Shown here: piece after piece, positions 27,521-36,246 of the stretch
How positions within the stretch are numbered: position 1 is the stretch's first letter
Layout of the letters: each line of letters opens with the position of its first letter
Source of the DNA: an uncultured Croceitalea sp.
GTDB taxonomy: Bacteria > Bacteroidota > Bacteroidia > Flavobacteriales > Flavobacteriaceae
Assembly (NCBI GenBank): GCA_947494805.1
Contig: CANLWK010000002.1
Location: forward strand, 558,001-622,000
Direction: 5' to 3'
Length of the DNA: 64,000 nucleotides
Program-made: the position numbers and the translations under genes
Notes under the pieces: model-generated
Seen by the model: the letters and a program-made list of their open reading frames with translations, nothing else
What the model was told of the DNA's origin: nothing
Database searches by the model: none

Positions 27521-28456
27521 TTAATCCCATTGTTTTATGGTAGTGCTAAGTCCTTGGTAACGTGGTATGAAATTGTTGTAATTCTGCTCCATCGTATTAG
27601 TGTCGCCAAACCCAAAAAAGAAACGGGTATCAAGGTTCTCCGTTCTAATCCAACGAAGGCCATGTTCATTATAGAATCCCAAAAACCCTTCACTTTCGAA
27701 AGACATTTCATTGCCCTTCAAGAGAAAGAAATTTTCGCCCACTTCATGATAGGGTAGTACAGCGGCAAAATCTTCATACCCACTCCAAATGTCTTGTGTG
27801 AATTTCAGCTTTGAACGAATAGATCGAGAATTGGCATTGTCATATTTAAAGGCAAAAACAAATCCACCTTCGGGAATTTTGGCGCCGTCAAGTGCAAAAG
27901 TGAAATGACCAGTCGAATTACTTACTTCTCCGTTGGCATCATACTCCTCTTTTGATGTTCCGATACGGGTTGTCTTATTGAGCGAATTGGCCAAGATCTC
28001 ATATTCTTTCTCAGTTATTAAAACCCAGGAACCTCTTTCAGCATTTCTGTAGGCATCTTTAGAATCGGTAAGGAAGAATTCAATATCATCAATATCCGTC
28101 AATGTAACTTCAACGTTGAACTCATCACTGGAAACCTGATTGTTCACGGTTAAAGTAGCTGTCAAAATCGGGTTGATTTCGTAATCGAACACTGCAGCAT
28201 CTTGAACGGTCAATGCTCCCGTTTGTCCATCGATGGAAAAAGCATTCGACGGATTTTGTTTTGCAATATTAAATACTGCATTTTCAAGATTGTTTCCTTC
28301 AATAACCCCTAATGAAGCTCCGTTCTGTGGGTTTTCTTCTATATTCAAGGTAAAGTCAAAGGCCTCGACCAGTGATTGGGTAGATGTATCACTTTCTTTG
28401 GAACAGGAATTCAAGACCAAAAGACAGGCAAATAATAGATTACGTACTTTTTTCAT
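27521..28456 (-). CDS. Cadherin-like lipoprotein, array copy 2
   Basis: A 311-aa lipoprotein (lipobox LNSC-S). Cadherin-like block: ENPQNGASLGVIEGN and AFSIDGQTGALTVQDAAVFDYE. Family blocks: DDIEFFL, RGSWVLITEKEY, GTSKEEY, FAFKYD, FFLLKGNE, GFLGFYNEHGL and the end YQGLSTTIKQWD. ATG 28456 (MKKVRN) places the signal peptide at the start; ATG 28477 would overlap the stop of copy 1. The spacing to copy 1 is 11 bases. Confidence 0.78.
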   Translation of the reverse strand: MKKVRNLLFACLLVLNSCSKESDTSTQSLVEAFDFTLNIEENPQNGASLGVIEGNNLENAVFNIAKQNPSNAFSIDGQTGALTVQDAAVFDYEINPILTATLTVNNQVSSDEFNVEVTLTDIDDIEFFLTDSKDAYRNAERGSWVLITEKEYEILANSLNKTTRIGTSKEEYDANGEVSNSTGHFTFALDGAKIPEGGFVFAFKYDNANSRSIRSKLKFTQDIWSGYEDFAAVLPYHEVGENFFLLKGNEMSFESEGFLGFYNEHGLRWIRTENLDTRFFFGFGDTNTMEQNYNNFIPRYQGLSTTIKQWD

Positions 28457-28467
28457 GTTCTTAGTCT

Positions 28468-29418
28468 TTAATCCCATTGAATAATTTCGGTGCTTAAACC
28501 CTGATAACGTACAACGGCATTTTCTTGGGGTGGAAATTCATCAAGAACCTCTTTGTTTCCTCGGGCAAGTAACACTTGTGAATCTAATTGCGCATCAGTG
28601 ACAAGCAAACCTCCTTTGGCAGCGTACATTCCCAACCGTAGTTCTCGAATCGCTGGATCGCTGCCGCCCTTTAGTACAAAGAATTGATTACCGCTTCCAT
28701 GGAGGGGCAGAACAGTGGGAAGTGATACATAGGCCGGAGCCACATCGGCCAAAGAAATTTTTACGTTGACCCCTTCTACATCTTCCTCTGTGGCAAAATA
28801 TTTAAAAGCGAAGAGTCGGTGATTTTCAGGAATGGTATGTGAGTTATAGTTGCCGCATGTAGCTTCGAACAATTCATAACGAGTAGTACCCTCCAAAACA
28901 TACTGGGTATCATCGGTTCCACTTTTGACAACCCCGGCGATACGATTGGCCAACTGATTATATTCTTGCTCGGTTATCAAAATCCAATCGCCATCGGCGG
29001 CCTCGAGATAGGCCTGTCGTGAAGCTTCTAAAAAGAAAACCATATCATCAATGTCTTCCAGCTGTACCGTAATGGTTACCGAAGTGCTTCCTTCGGTATT
29101 GGCAACGTGGATGGTTGTGGTCAATTCAGGATAGACCTCAAAGTCGAACAACTCTTCGTCGGCCACATAAAGTTCTCCTGTGGCAGCATTTACTTCTATA
29201 GCACCATTGGGATTTTGTTCTGCAATGGAAAAAACATAATTGCCCTCAAGGCTTTCTTTTACCTTTCCGATAACGGTTCCTTGGCCAAGATGCTCATCAA
29301 TGGTTATGGTTCTGTCTGTAAATGCATCTTTTAATCCATTTGATTCCTTTGAGCAGGACATCAAGAAAATCAAAAGAAAAATGAGCGACATTGTAAATCT
29401 TGTTCTAATCTTTTTCAT
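28468..29418 (-). CDS. Cadherin-like lipoprotein, array copy 1 (promoter-proximal)
   Basis: A 316-aa lipoprotein (lipobox LMSC-S). Cadherin-like block: IDEHLGQGTVIGKVKE and AIEVNAATGELYVADEELFDFE. Family blocks: DDMVFFL, DGDWILITEQEY, GTDDTQY, FAFKYF, FFVLKGGS, LRLGMYAAKGGL and the end YQGLSTEIIQWD. It is the first gene of the minus-strand array. An inverted repeat lies 23-90 bases upstream of its ATG, and the sequence TCACAAAACG directly precedes the start codon. The tandem repetition of six genes of one family suggests diversification of a surface-exposed binding protein. Confidence 0.78.
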   Translation of the reverse strand: MKKIRTRFTMSLIFLLIFLMSCSKESNGLKDAFTDRTITIDEHLGQGTVIGKVKESLEGNYVFSIAEQNPNGAIEVNAATGELYVADEELFDFEVYPELTTTIHVANTEGSTSVTITVQLEDIDDMVFFLEASRQAYLEAADGDWILITEQEYNQLANRIAGVVKSGTDDTQYVLEGTTRYELFEATCGNYNSHTIPENHRLFAFKYFATEEDVEGVNVKISLADVAPAYVSLPTVLPLHGSGNQFFVLKGGSDPAIRELRLGMYAAKGGLLVTDAQLDSQVLLARGNKEVLDEFPPQENAVVRYQGLSTEIIQWD

Positions 29419-29440
29419 CGTTTTGTGAATCTGGATGAAT

Positions 29441-29508
29441 ACTGTTTTGTGTTCCTTACCCAGTTTTAGTCTGCAGCCTGGTCGCTGGGTAAGAATTCAC
29501 AAAACGGT
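29441..29508. promoter_or_regulatory. Inverted repeat in the leader of the lipoprotein array
   Basis: Left arm 29441-29463 (ACTGTTTTGTGTTCCTTACC followed by CAG) pairs with right arm 29485-29508 (CTGGGTAAGAATTCACAAAA followed by CGGT) with a small internal bulge and a 21-base spacer. It ends 23 bases upstream of the ATG of copy 1. It could be an operator for a dimeric regulator or a leader mRNA stem-loop. No TAnnTTTG box was found at a good distance, so the promoter of the array is not identified. Confidence 0.55.
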
Positions 29509-29560
29509 TATCAAAATTGATGGGGTAAAATTAGAAGTGATGAAGGGGATTAACTAAAAA

Positions 29561-30180
29561 TCGGCATGGACAAAGTATGGACGAGACCTAGACGGTTATT
29601 CGAGTATCAATTATTTTAAAACACATTTAATTAATTGAAAATCAGTAATCTAAAAATATTTACTGCCATTTAGATGGATGATGTTACCATAATTTTTTTG
29701 TCCATGACCCGAAATGGGTTGGACAAATCAAAGGATGCGTATGGATTCTAGACGACGCGATACACAACGTATTTCTATTGGTCATATCACAAGAATTCCA
29801 ATTTGAACAAATACTGTTGGGTCTTTGGTAAGAACTACATATACCATGTCATTAGTAGTTGTGTAGCATCAAATTTAACCATGGTTCACTACGCTATTAT
29901 TTTGACAATGTTCAGATTAAATTAATCTGGATATGAAATCAAACTTACTATTGTTGTAATAGGGCATTTGAAACCACCTTTGGCTAGTGCTAAATCCTAT
30001 TGGGAAGTACTTCTTTTTGTTGAATGTCCATTGATTTAACATCCTGGTCTAACCAGTAATCCCTTATAAGACATTGAATATCAAAAACTTAAATTGTAAT
30101 GCCATCGATAGATTTTCCGCGCCGTCCAAGCCATAATTAGACGTTGTCCAGTGCTGTTGTCCATACTTTGTCCATGTCGA
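29561..30180. other. 620-bp gene-less segment bounded by 22-bp inverted repeats (possible MITE or decayed insertion element)
   Basis: The ends are 29561-29582 (TCGGCATGGACAAAGTATGG then AC) and 30159-30180 (GTCCATACTTTGTCCATGTC then GA), inverted copies that agree at 21 of 22 positions. Between them no reading frame of note is open in any frame, the sequence is AT-rich, and a further hairpin (TTGTCCA...TGGACAA, 29698-29726) repeats part of the terminal motif. No transposase was recognised in translations of the minus strand. No clear target-site duplication was seen. The whole interval 29419-30199 between the lipoprotein array and the next gene contains only this and the leader repeat. Confidence 0.5.
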
Positions 30181-30244
30181 GAATTAGTAATCAAGATTTA
30201 TGTCATTTAAGTTTACACTGTTGAAACCAAAAAACATAAATCAA

Positions 30245-30622
30245 ATGAAAAAACTACTTTTTTTACCACTATTGATTACTATGCTCGTAGGTACATCTTG
30301 CTCAGAAGACGAAGAAGGTGAAGCGATTAGTGTTGATCTAGTGGGAAATTGGTCCGGAACTTATAGCGGAGGCGATAGGGGAGTTTGGACGGTCAATGTG
30401 AGTAAAACGGGAAATGTAACAGGTACGGCGACCTCCACGTTCGCTTCTCAATCGGCTGCTATCACAGGAAAGGTAACAGATAGCGGAGTATTATCTGCTA
30501 CTTTAGGAAACTCGGAGGACCGTGAATTTATAGGGCAACTGAATGAAAATAATGAAGCCATGGGTACTTGGGTCGATACACGGAGAGATCAAAATGGTAC
30601 TTGGGTAGGGAGCAAGGATTGA
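30245..30622 (+). CDS. Small lipoprotein of unknown function
   Basis: A 125-aa lipoprotein: MKKLLFLPLLITMLVGTSC lipobox, an acidic start (SEDEEGEAI), then a compact beta-rich domain (GNWSGTYSGGDRGVWTVNV, GKVTDSGVLSAT, AMGTWVDTRRDQNGTWVGSK). The GxWxGTYSG pattern occurs in small Bacteroidota lipoproteins of unknown function. ATG 30245 is chosen; a start at 30200 would put 15 residues before the signal peptide. It lies just outside the right inverted repeat at 30180, so that element may supply or disturb its promoter. Confidence 0.7.
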   Translation: MKKLLFLPLLITMLVGTSCSEDEEGEAISVDLVGNWSGTYSGGDRGVWTVNVSKTGNVTGTATSTFASQSAAITGKVTDSGVLSATLGNSEDREFIGQLNENNEAMGTWVDTRRDQNGTWVGSKD

Positions 30623-30649
30623 CCATTAGGTGTCGTATGACCTTCTGTT

Positions 30650-32824
30650 TTAATTTGTTTTAGCTTCTACCAAATCCAACTGTTCCACACCCACATTGGT
30701 AGTAAATAGGCCGTAGTTCACTACGGCTTTATTTTTTTCGAGCTTATCAATGGTACCAACGGCCTTACCATCAAAAAGTCTTACACGGTCACCAACCTTA
30801 AAGATAGGTCTGGGCTTCACTTTTTCAGCTTGCACGGCCTTTTTCTTTTGAATGACTTTCTCTTTGCGGACCTCGACTATTTTTTGCTCCAACTCGTTGG
30901 CTACCTGTTTCTTTTGGGCTTTTTTAGCTTTGGCCTGTTTCGCCGAAATCTTTTTACGTTTACTGTTCTCCGTTTCCACTACCCGCAACAATTCTGAAAT
31001 CAAGGGTCGTTTTTTGTTGTCCAGAAAGTATTTTTCGGCTGCATCGTTCAATTTATTGCCCAAATAGATCATACGCTGGTTGTGGTCGTACTGTTCTTGG
31101 TAATTCTCAAGTTTAGATTTTACCTTGGCATTTAGTTCTTCCAAACGTTTGGCCTCTTCACGGGCTTTGGTCTCTTCGTCTTGCAAACGTGAGCCTGTCT
31201 TGGCCATTTTGCTCCGTTCCTTTTGCAGTTTTGAAATGGTGGCATCAAATCGAACCTTGCCCCGGTCAATTTTCTTTTTGGCCTTATTGATCAGCGAATA
31301 GGGGATGCCATTTTTCTGCGCTACTTCAAAGGTGAAGGAACTACCTGCCTCGCCCAAAATCAATTGAAATGTGGGCTGCAAGGTTTGGTTGTCAAAACGC
31401 ATGTTGGCATTGGTTGCGTGCGGCAGTTCATTGGCCAACAGCTTCAGGTTGGCATAATGGGTAGTGATAACCCCATATGCACCACGCTCATAAAAAACCT
31501 CCAAAAATGATTCGGCCAAGGCACCACCAAGTTCAGGATCAGATCCGGTGCCAAACTCATCGATCAAAAACAAGGTTTTGGCGTTGCACCGTTTTAAAAA
31601 CTGGTTCATGTTTTTCAACCGATAACTATAGGTACTCAAATGGTTCTCTATGGATTGGTTATCGCCAATATCTGTCAAGATTTTATCAAAAAAACATACG
31701 GTACTACGCTCATGAACCGGAATCAACAGACCACTCTGAAGCATTACCTGCAATAGTCCAATCGTTTTTAAGGTGATACTTTTACCACCGGCATTAGGTC
31801 CAGAAATTACAATAATCCTGTTCTCACCATGCAGCTCAATGGTCTGTGGCCATGTTTTTTCTTTTTTTGATCTGTTGTTTAGAAATAAAAGCGGATGGTA
31901 AGCATCCCGTAAAAACAATCGCCGCTCTTCTGATATTTCAGGAAGAATGGCATTCAGTTCATCGGCATACTTTGCTTTAGATGCCGTAATATCAATATGG
32001 ATAAAGTAGTGCTGATAGTTGCCCAATTGTTCTTGAAATGGACGAATTTCATTGGTCAGGGCATTTAGAATACGTTGTATTTCCTCTTTTTCTTCGAATT
32101 CTAGATTACTAAGTTCTTGACTGTATTGTAAGGTGGTCTCGGGCACGATATATACGATGCTGCCGGTTTTCGAAGCGCCCATCACCGTTCCACGTACTTT
32201 CTTTCGGTACATGGCCTTTACGGCCAAAACACGGCGATTATCTACAACAGACTCCCGTATTTCATCTAAAAACTCTGAAGCTTGGTACCGTGTAAGGGCG
32301 ACTCCAAAACTTTGATTCATCTTACCGCGTACTTGATTGATTTGTTGTCGTATATGCTTTAAATCAAACGAGGCATCATCACGTATCTCACCAAACTTGT
32401 CAATGATATTGTCAATTTGCTGAGGAATGGTCGTATTTTCTTCAAACTGATCAGCGTAAGCGCATAATAGGGGGTAGTATTCCTTGAATTTTTTAAAGAA
32501 CTTTTTGTGTATGGACATCGACCTGCAAAGAGCCCCAATTCTGCGGAAACCTGAAAGTTCTAAAGTGGTGTTTTCAATTTTCAGTAACTTAAGTTCTTTG
32601 TTGATGGCATCAAAACCGTGATTGGGAATACGGTTTTCATTGGCGAAAGAGGCCAAATACTCAGAGGTCTGCCCCAAAACGGTCAATAAAGATGCTTTAT
32701 CGGTAAAAGGTGCAAGTTCCAAAACAGCTTCTTTACCCAATTCGGTATTGCAACGGGCCTTTAACTGTTCCAATACCGCAGGGAACTCTAAATCTTGAAG
32801 TGTTTTGGCGTTAATTTGGCCCAT
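30650..32824 (-). CDS. mutS2: MutS2 family protein without visible Smr domain
   Basis: A 724-aa MutS2-type ATPase. Blocks seen: core helices (residues ~1-290), Walker A GPNAGGKSITLKTIG, Walker B-region FLIDEFGTGSDPELGGALAE, then a long Lys/Glu-rich coiled coil and a small C-terminal KOW-like beta domain (VGDRVRLFDGKAVGTIDKLE). In Firmicutes MutS2 ends in a Smr nuclease domain and acts on recombination intermediates or collided ribosomes. Here the protein stops before any Smr-like motif, as in other flavobacteria as far as I recall. ATG 32824 (MGQINAK) is preferred since a -7 box covers 32843-32850, upstream of it and downstream of 32863. Confidence 0.92.
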   Translation of the reverse strand: MGQINAKTLQDLEFPAVLEQLKARCNTELGKEAVLELAPFTDKASLLTVLGQTSEYLASFANENRIPNHGFDAINKELKLLKIENTTLELSGFRRIGALCRSMSIHKKFFKKFKEYYPLLCAYADQFEENTTIPQQIDNIIDKFGEIRDDASFDLKHIRQQINQVRGKMNQSFGVALTRYQASEFLDEIRESVVDNRRVLAVKAMYRKKVRGTVMGASKTGSIVYIVPETTLQYSQELSNLEFEEKEEIQRILNALTNEIRPFQEQLGNYQHYFIHIDITASKAKYADELNAILPEISEERRLFLRDAYHPLLFLNNRSKKEKTWPQTIELHGENRIIVISGPNAGGKSITLKTIGLLQVMLQSGLLIPVHERSTVCFFDKILTDIGDNQSIENHLSTYSYRLKNMNQFLKRCNAKTLFLIDEFGTGSDPELGGALAESFLEVFYERGAYGVITTHYANLKLLANELPHATNANMRFDNQTLQPTFQLILGEAGSSFTFEVAQKNGIPYSLINKAKKKIDRGKVRFDATISKLQKERSKMAKTGSRLQDEETKAREEAKRLEELNAKVKSKLENYQEQYDHNQRMIYLGNKLNDAAEKYFLDNKKRPLISELLRVVETENSKRKKISAKQAKAKKAQKKQVANELEQKIVEVRKEKVIQKKKAVQAEKVKPRPIFKVGDRVRLFDGKAVGTIDKLEKNKAVVNYGLFTTNVGVEQLDLVEAKTN

Positions 32825-32842
32825 GTTCTTTTTTTGGCCTGG

Positions 32843-32850
32843 CAAAGATA
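32843..32850 (-). promoter_or_regulatory. -7 promoter element of mutS2
   Basis: TATCTTTG on the minus strand (TAnnTTTG), 18 bases upstream of the ATG at 32824. The -33 position holds TTC rather than TTG at 20 bases. It rules against the upstream start at 32863. Confidence 0.5.
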
Positions 32851-32985
32851 GGCCTTTGGACAATGGGATTGAAATCAGAAATAGTTCAAATCACTTTGGG
32901 TTGGAATGTCTGTAAATATCAAAATTAAGAAAGCCTAAGTACGGGGACAAGGGTTGCAGGGATTGAAGTGTTACTAACAATTGTA

Positions 32986-33879
32986 TTAGTTTGTAAAAAC
33001 GACATTGTCATGATTTCCTTCATCACCTAGTTCTTCCATAAATTGATAAAAGTTCTCAATCGGATAATTTACAAAACCTTTTTCTTTCATTACCCAGTAT
33101 GATGACCATTGTGATCTAACGATTTCAAAGAAACACTTTTTCGAAATTCCGGATCGTCTGATACCATATGGCCAAACTTCTGATACGACTGACATTCTCT
33201 TTGATAAGGTGTTTTTAGCTCCTTTAAACACATAACCTTCATGACCCTGTACATCAACCCAAATAAGCTTAAGGTCATCATTCTCGTTTACAAGAAGATT
33301 GTCGAGTGTGTTACTCTTTACGCTTACCACTTCTCGTTTTGATTCGTAATACAATTCTTCGACGTCCGTTCGTTTTCGAATACGATGGTCGCCAAGATTG
33401 GTTCTGCACTTCTCTAACTTCAAAACTGATTCACAATCAGAGACTGCATAGTTCAAGGTCTCAACAGAATTTTCAAGTTTATTTTGAACTACATTATGGG
33501 TCAGCCATGAAAAATTTGTGGCATCGGGCTCAATTGCTATAGCTTTAGAGGCAGCTCCCGTGGTGAGTGCGCCTATTGAAATAACACCATTGTTAGCGCC
33601 AATATCCACTATCGTGCCAGTTCCTTTAGTAAATTTTCCTAATTTCTCTAACAAATCAATAACCGCATTGAAAAAATCAAGTTCATAGTTATTATGTACA
33701 AATAGCGATTTAGAAATAGGATCATTGGCACGCAACGGAATAGTAAAAATTCCCTGGTCTGTTTTTATAGTTGTTGATTTCTTTAAATGTCTAACACTTT
33801 TCCAAAGTATTTTTTTTCCTATTGTATGTGCCTTTTGTGTTACTTTCAAATTTACGATGTTTAAAGAACTGGCCTGCAA
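32986..33879 (-). CDS. FkbM family methyltransferase
   Basis: A 297-aa SAM-dependent methyltransferase with the FkbM layout: motif I IVDIGANNGVISIGAL (~92-107), AIAIEPDATNFSWL, LKLIWVDVQGHEGYVFKGA (~207-225) and a C-terminal VVSEVWPYG block. FkbM-family enzymes O-methylate sugars or polyketides, so a glycan substrate is possible. There is no ATG: the first codon shown is TTG at 33879, and the frame stays open upstream to a TGA (IFDKNVLRLLGNL), so a non-ATG start upstream is also possible. Base composition is more AT-rich than the neighbours. Stand-alone gene. Confidence 0.78.
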   Translation of the reverse strand: MQASSLNIVNLKVTQKAHTIGKKILWKSVRHLKKSTTIKTDQGIFTIPLRANDPISKSLFVHNNYELDFFNAVIDLLEKLGKFTKGTGTIVDIGANNGVISIGALTTGAASKAIAIEPDATNFSWLTHNVVQNKLENSVETLNYAVSDCESVLKLEKCRTNLGDHRIRKRTDVEELYYESKREVVSVKSNTLDNLLVNENDDLKLIWVDVQGHEGYVFKGAKNTLSKRMSVVSEVWPYGIRRSGISKKCFFEIVRSQWSSYWVMKEKGFVNYPIENFYQFMEELGDEGNHDNVVFTN

Positions 33880-33981
33880 GTTACCTAGCAGTCTTAGAAC
33901 ATTCTTGTCGAAAATTCAATATTTAAAATGGCTTTTGGGTTTCGCCACTTCTGGAATCAGATTTGGTAGTTCAAATAGGCC

Positions 33982-36246
33982 CTAAGTATACTTGGCAAGT
34001 ATTTCATCCATGGTATGCACTACAGTCTCTGCATTCTGTTTTGTAAAACACAGAGGAGGCTTGGTTTTTAAAACGCTGTCATCAGGGCCATCGGTACTGA
34101 TTAAAATATGTTTGGCGCGCAATTCATTTTTTAACCGCTGTGCCAAGGCATGGTTGGTCAGTTTTGTTCCTTCATGTACGATATCTACCCCCAGGAATAA
34201 ACCAGAGCCACGTACATCACCAATAGTCGGGTAGTTGTTTTGCAATTGTTTTAAAAGTGACCGATAATAATTGCCAACAACCTGAGCATTTTCTTGAAGT
34301 CCCTCTTCATCGATTACCTCCAATACGGCCAGTCCCACTGCACATGAAACCGGATTGCCGCCAAACGAACTAAAAAATTCGACTCCCTTATCAAAAGAGG
34401 CCGCTACGGCATCGGTAGTAACGACAGCACCAATCGGATGGCCATTGCCCATAGGTTTGCCCAATATCAGAATATCAGGCACCACTTCTTGTTGCTCAAA
34501 GCCCCAAAAATAATCACCCAATCGTCCGAAGCCTGTTTGTACTTCATCTGCAATGCAAACACCGCCCTGTTCTTTGATCAAAGGGTAAACTTCTTTGAGA
34601 TAATCATTGGCCAATGGGACTTGTCCGCCACAACCCACAACAGATTCTGTGATAAAAGCCGCAATTTGTCCATAATGCCTTTGTACTAGGCCATCAACCC
34701 CTTTGGCATAGTTCATTCCCGCATCCAGATCTTGAAATTCACCACGATAGGTGTCTGGAAGCTTGGTTTTTAATACATACTCTTTTTGGCCCTGTCCTTT
34801 GCTGTTGCTGAACTTGTAGTCACTAACATCAATGGATTGTTGGGTATTGCCGTGATAACCATGCTCCATAACCATCACGTGTTCTTTTTGTGTATGTGCC
34901 TTTGCCATACGAATGGCGAGATCGCTTGCTGCGCTGCCAGAGTTCACAAAAAAAACCTTGTTCAGTGATTGCGGACATTTCGCCAATAGTCGTTCAGCAT
35001 ATGCGGCCAACAAATCATATACATATCGGGTGTTGGTATTGAGAATGGCCATTTGTCGCTGGGCGGCTTCGACCACTTTGGGATGCGAATGCCCGACATG
35101 GGGAATATTATTATAGGCATCTAAAAAGGTGTTTCCTGCTTTATCATACATGTATTGAAACGCAGCCCTATCCATGGCAATAGGTTGTTTGTAGCTTATG
35201 GACAGCAAAGGACTAATATGTTTTAGCCGTCTTTTTATTGACGTACCTACCGTATCGGTTTTGTCTGTTGGAAAGCCTAACGCCTCTTTAAATTCATGTC
35301 TTACCTGTATCGGACTATACTTGATCCATTTGTATAACATTGACCACGCATTTAATTCACTAACAGATGCATAGGTGTTGTCAGGATTCTTGGTTTTGCT
35401 CAATGCAGAATTACATACACTTGTGCACAAACGTGCTGCGATCAAGTAATACAGCACATCGATTTCTGCTTCTAAAAGGGAATTGACCTGATGATATCCG
35501 GTTAAAACATTCTTGGCCCATTTGAGTGGATCTGGTTTGTCATAGGCGATATAGGTCATGGCTATGGCCACTTCGTTGATTAAAGGGGCATGTGTGACGT
35601 CTCCAAAATCAATAATACCCGATACCACATTGTCCTTTATTAATAGGTTCCATTCGTTGGCATCGTTATGTATTATTTGTTTTCTGAGCTTTGGTATTAC
35701 ATCCCTTACATTGCCATTATATTGCTGAAAAAAATAACGCACAAGGTTTCTATCCCTTGGATTCTTGATATACTGCAGATAATCTTGGTTAAGATGGAAG
35801 CATTGCAGATCCCACTCCCATTCCCTAGATTTTAGGGTATAGTTGTTTATACCCTTGAGTTTTAGGCTCATTTTTGCCAAGAAGGTGCCAATGTGTACTG
35901 CTAAATTTTCATGTGGAACGATATCACCGAGAAACTGTCCCTCTAAAAAGGAAAGCATTCTGCATAGCTGCTGGATACCGTCAATTTCAATAGTCTTGAT
36001 ATAAGAACCATCTAAAAATGGCAGGGGTTTCGGGAATTCGTAGTCTTTTTCATCTGCTAAAACAAGTAATACTTCGTTTTCAGCATGAAGAATATCAAAG
36101 AGTTGGGAGTCAAAACGATAGGTTTTCAAAATATAGGAACCCCCCGTTGTCGTGACCTTGTAATTCACATTCTCATAGCCAGCAAGTTTTTTGATTTCAG
36201 TATTTGCCAGACCGAAATGGGTCTCTAATATTTCCTTGAGTTCCAT
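33982..36246 (-). CDS. Fused APH-type kinase and class III PLP aminotransferase
   Basis: A 754-aa fusion. Residues ~1-320 are an aminoglycoside/choline-kinase-like (APH) domain with [13 protein letters not shown] (HxDxxxxN-type loop) and GIIDFGDV (DFG-type). Residues ~340-754 are a class III aminotransferase: [25 protein letters not shown], and the PLP lysine in [11 protein letters not shown]. Proteins with this order occur in Bacteroidota and resemble ethanolamine-phosphate phospho-lyase (AGXT2L1) with a kinase attached, so one polypeptide could phosphorylate an amino alcohol and then act on it. It directly abuts the DgcN-like gene (0-base gap), forming an operon with it and the epimerase. 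Confidence 0.88.
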   Translation of the reverse strand: MELKEILETHFGLANTEIKKLAGYENVNYKVTTTGGSYILKTYRFDSQLFDILHAENEVLLVLADEKDYEFPKPLPFLDGSYIKTIEIDGIQQLCRMLSFLEGQFLGDIVPHENLAVHIGTFLAKMSLKLKGINNYTLKSREWEWDLQCFHLNQDYLQYIKNPRDRNLVRYFFQQYNGNVRDVIPKLRKQIIHNDANEWNLLIKDNVVSGIIDFGDVTHAPLINEVAIAMTYIAYDKPDPLKWAKNVLTGYHQVNSLLEAEIDVLYYLIAARLCTSVCNSALSKTKNPDNTYASVSELNAWSMLYKWIKYSPIQVRHEFKEALGFPTDKTDTVGTSIKRRLKHISPLLSISYKQPIAMDRAAFQYMYDKAGNTFLDAYNNIPHVGHSHPKVVEAAQRQMAILNTNTRYVYDLLAAYAERLLAKCPQSLNKVFFVNSGSAASDLAIRMAKAHTQKEHVMVMEHGYHGNTQQSIDVSDYKFSNSKGQGQKEYVLKTKLPDTYRGEFQDLDAGMNYAKGVDGLVQRHYGQIAAFITESVVGCGGQVPLANDYLKEVYPLIKEQGGVCIADEVQTGFGRLGDYFWGFEQQEVVPDILILGKPMGNGHPIGAVVTTDAVAASFDKGVEFFSSFGGNPVSCAVGLAVLEVIDEEGLQENAQVVGNYYRSLLKQLQNNYPTIGDVRGSGLFLGVDIVHEGTKLTNHALAQRLKNELRAKHILISTDGPDDSVLKTKPPLCFTKQNAETVVHTMDEILAKYT

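Noticed and set aside
29583-30158. Transposase remnant between the 22-bp inverted repeats
   Set aside because: Translations of the minus strand gave only short fragments with no recognisable transposase motif.
31477-31776. 99-codon plus-strand frame inside mutS2
   Set aside because: Lies wholly antisense to the Walker region of mutS2; a shadow with no independent evidence.
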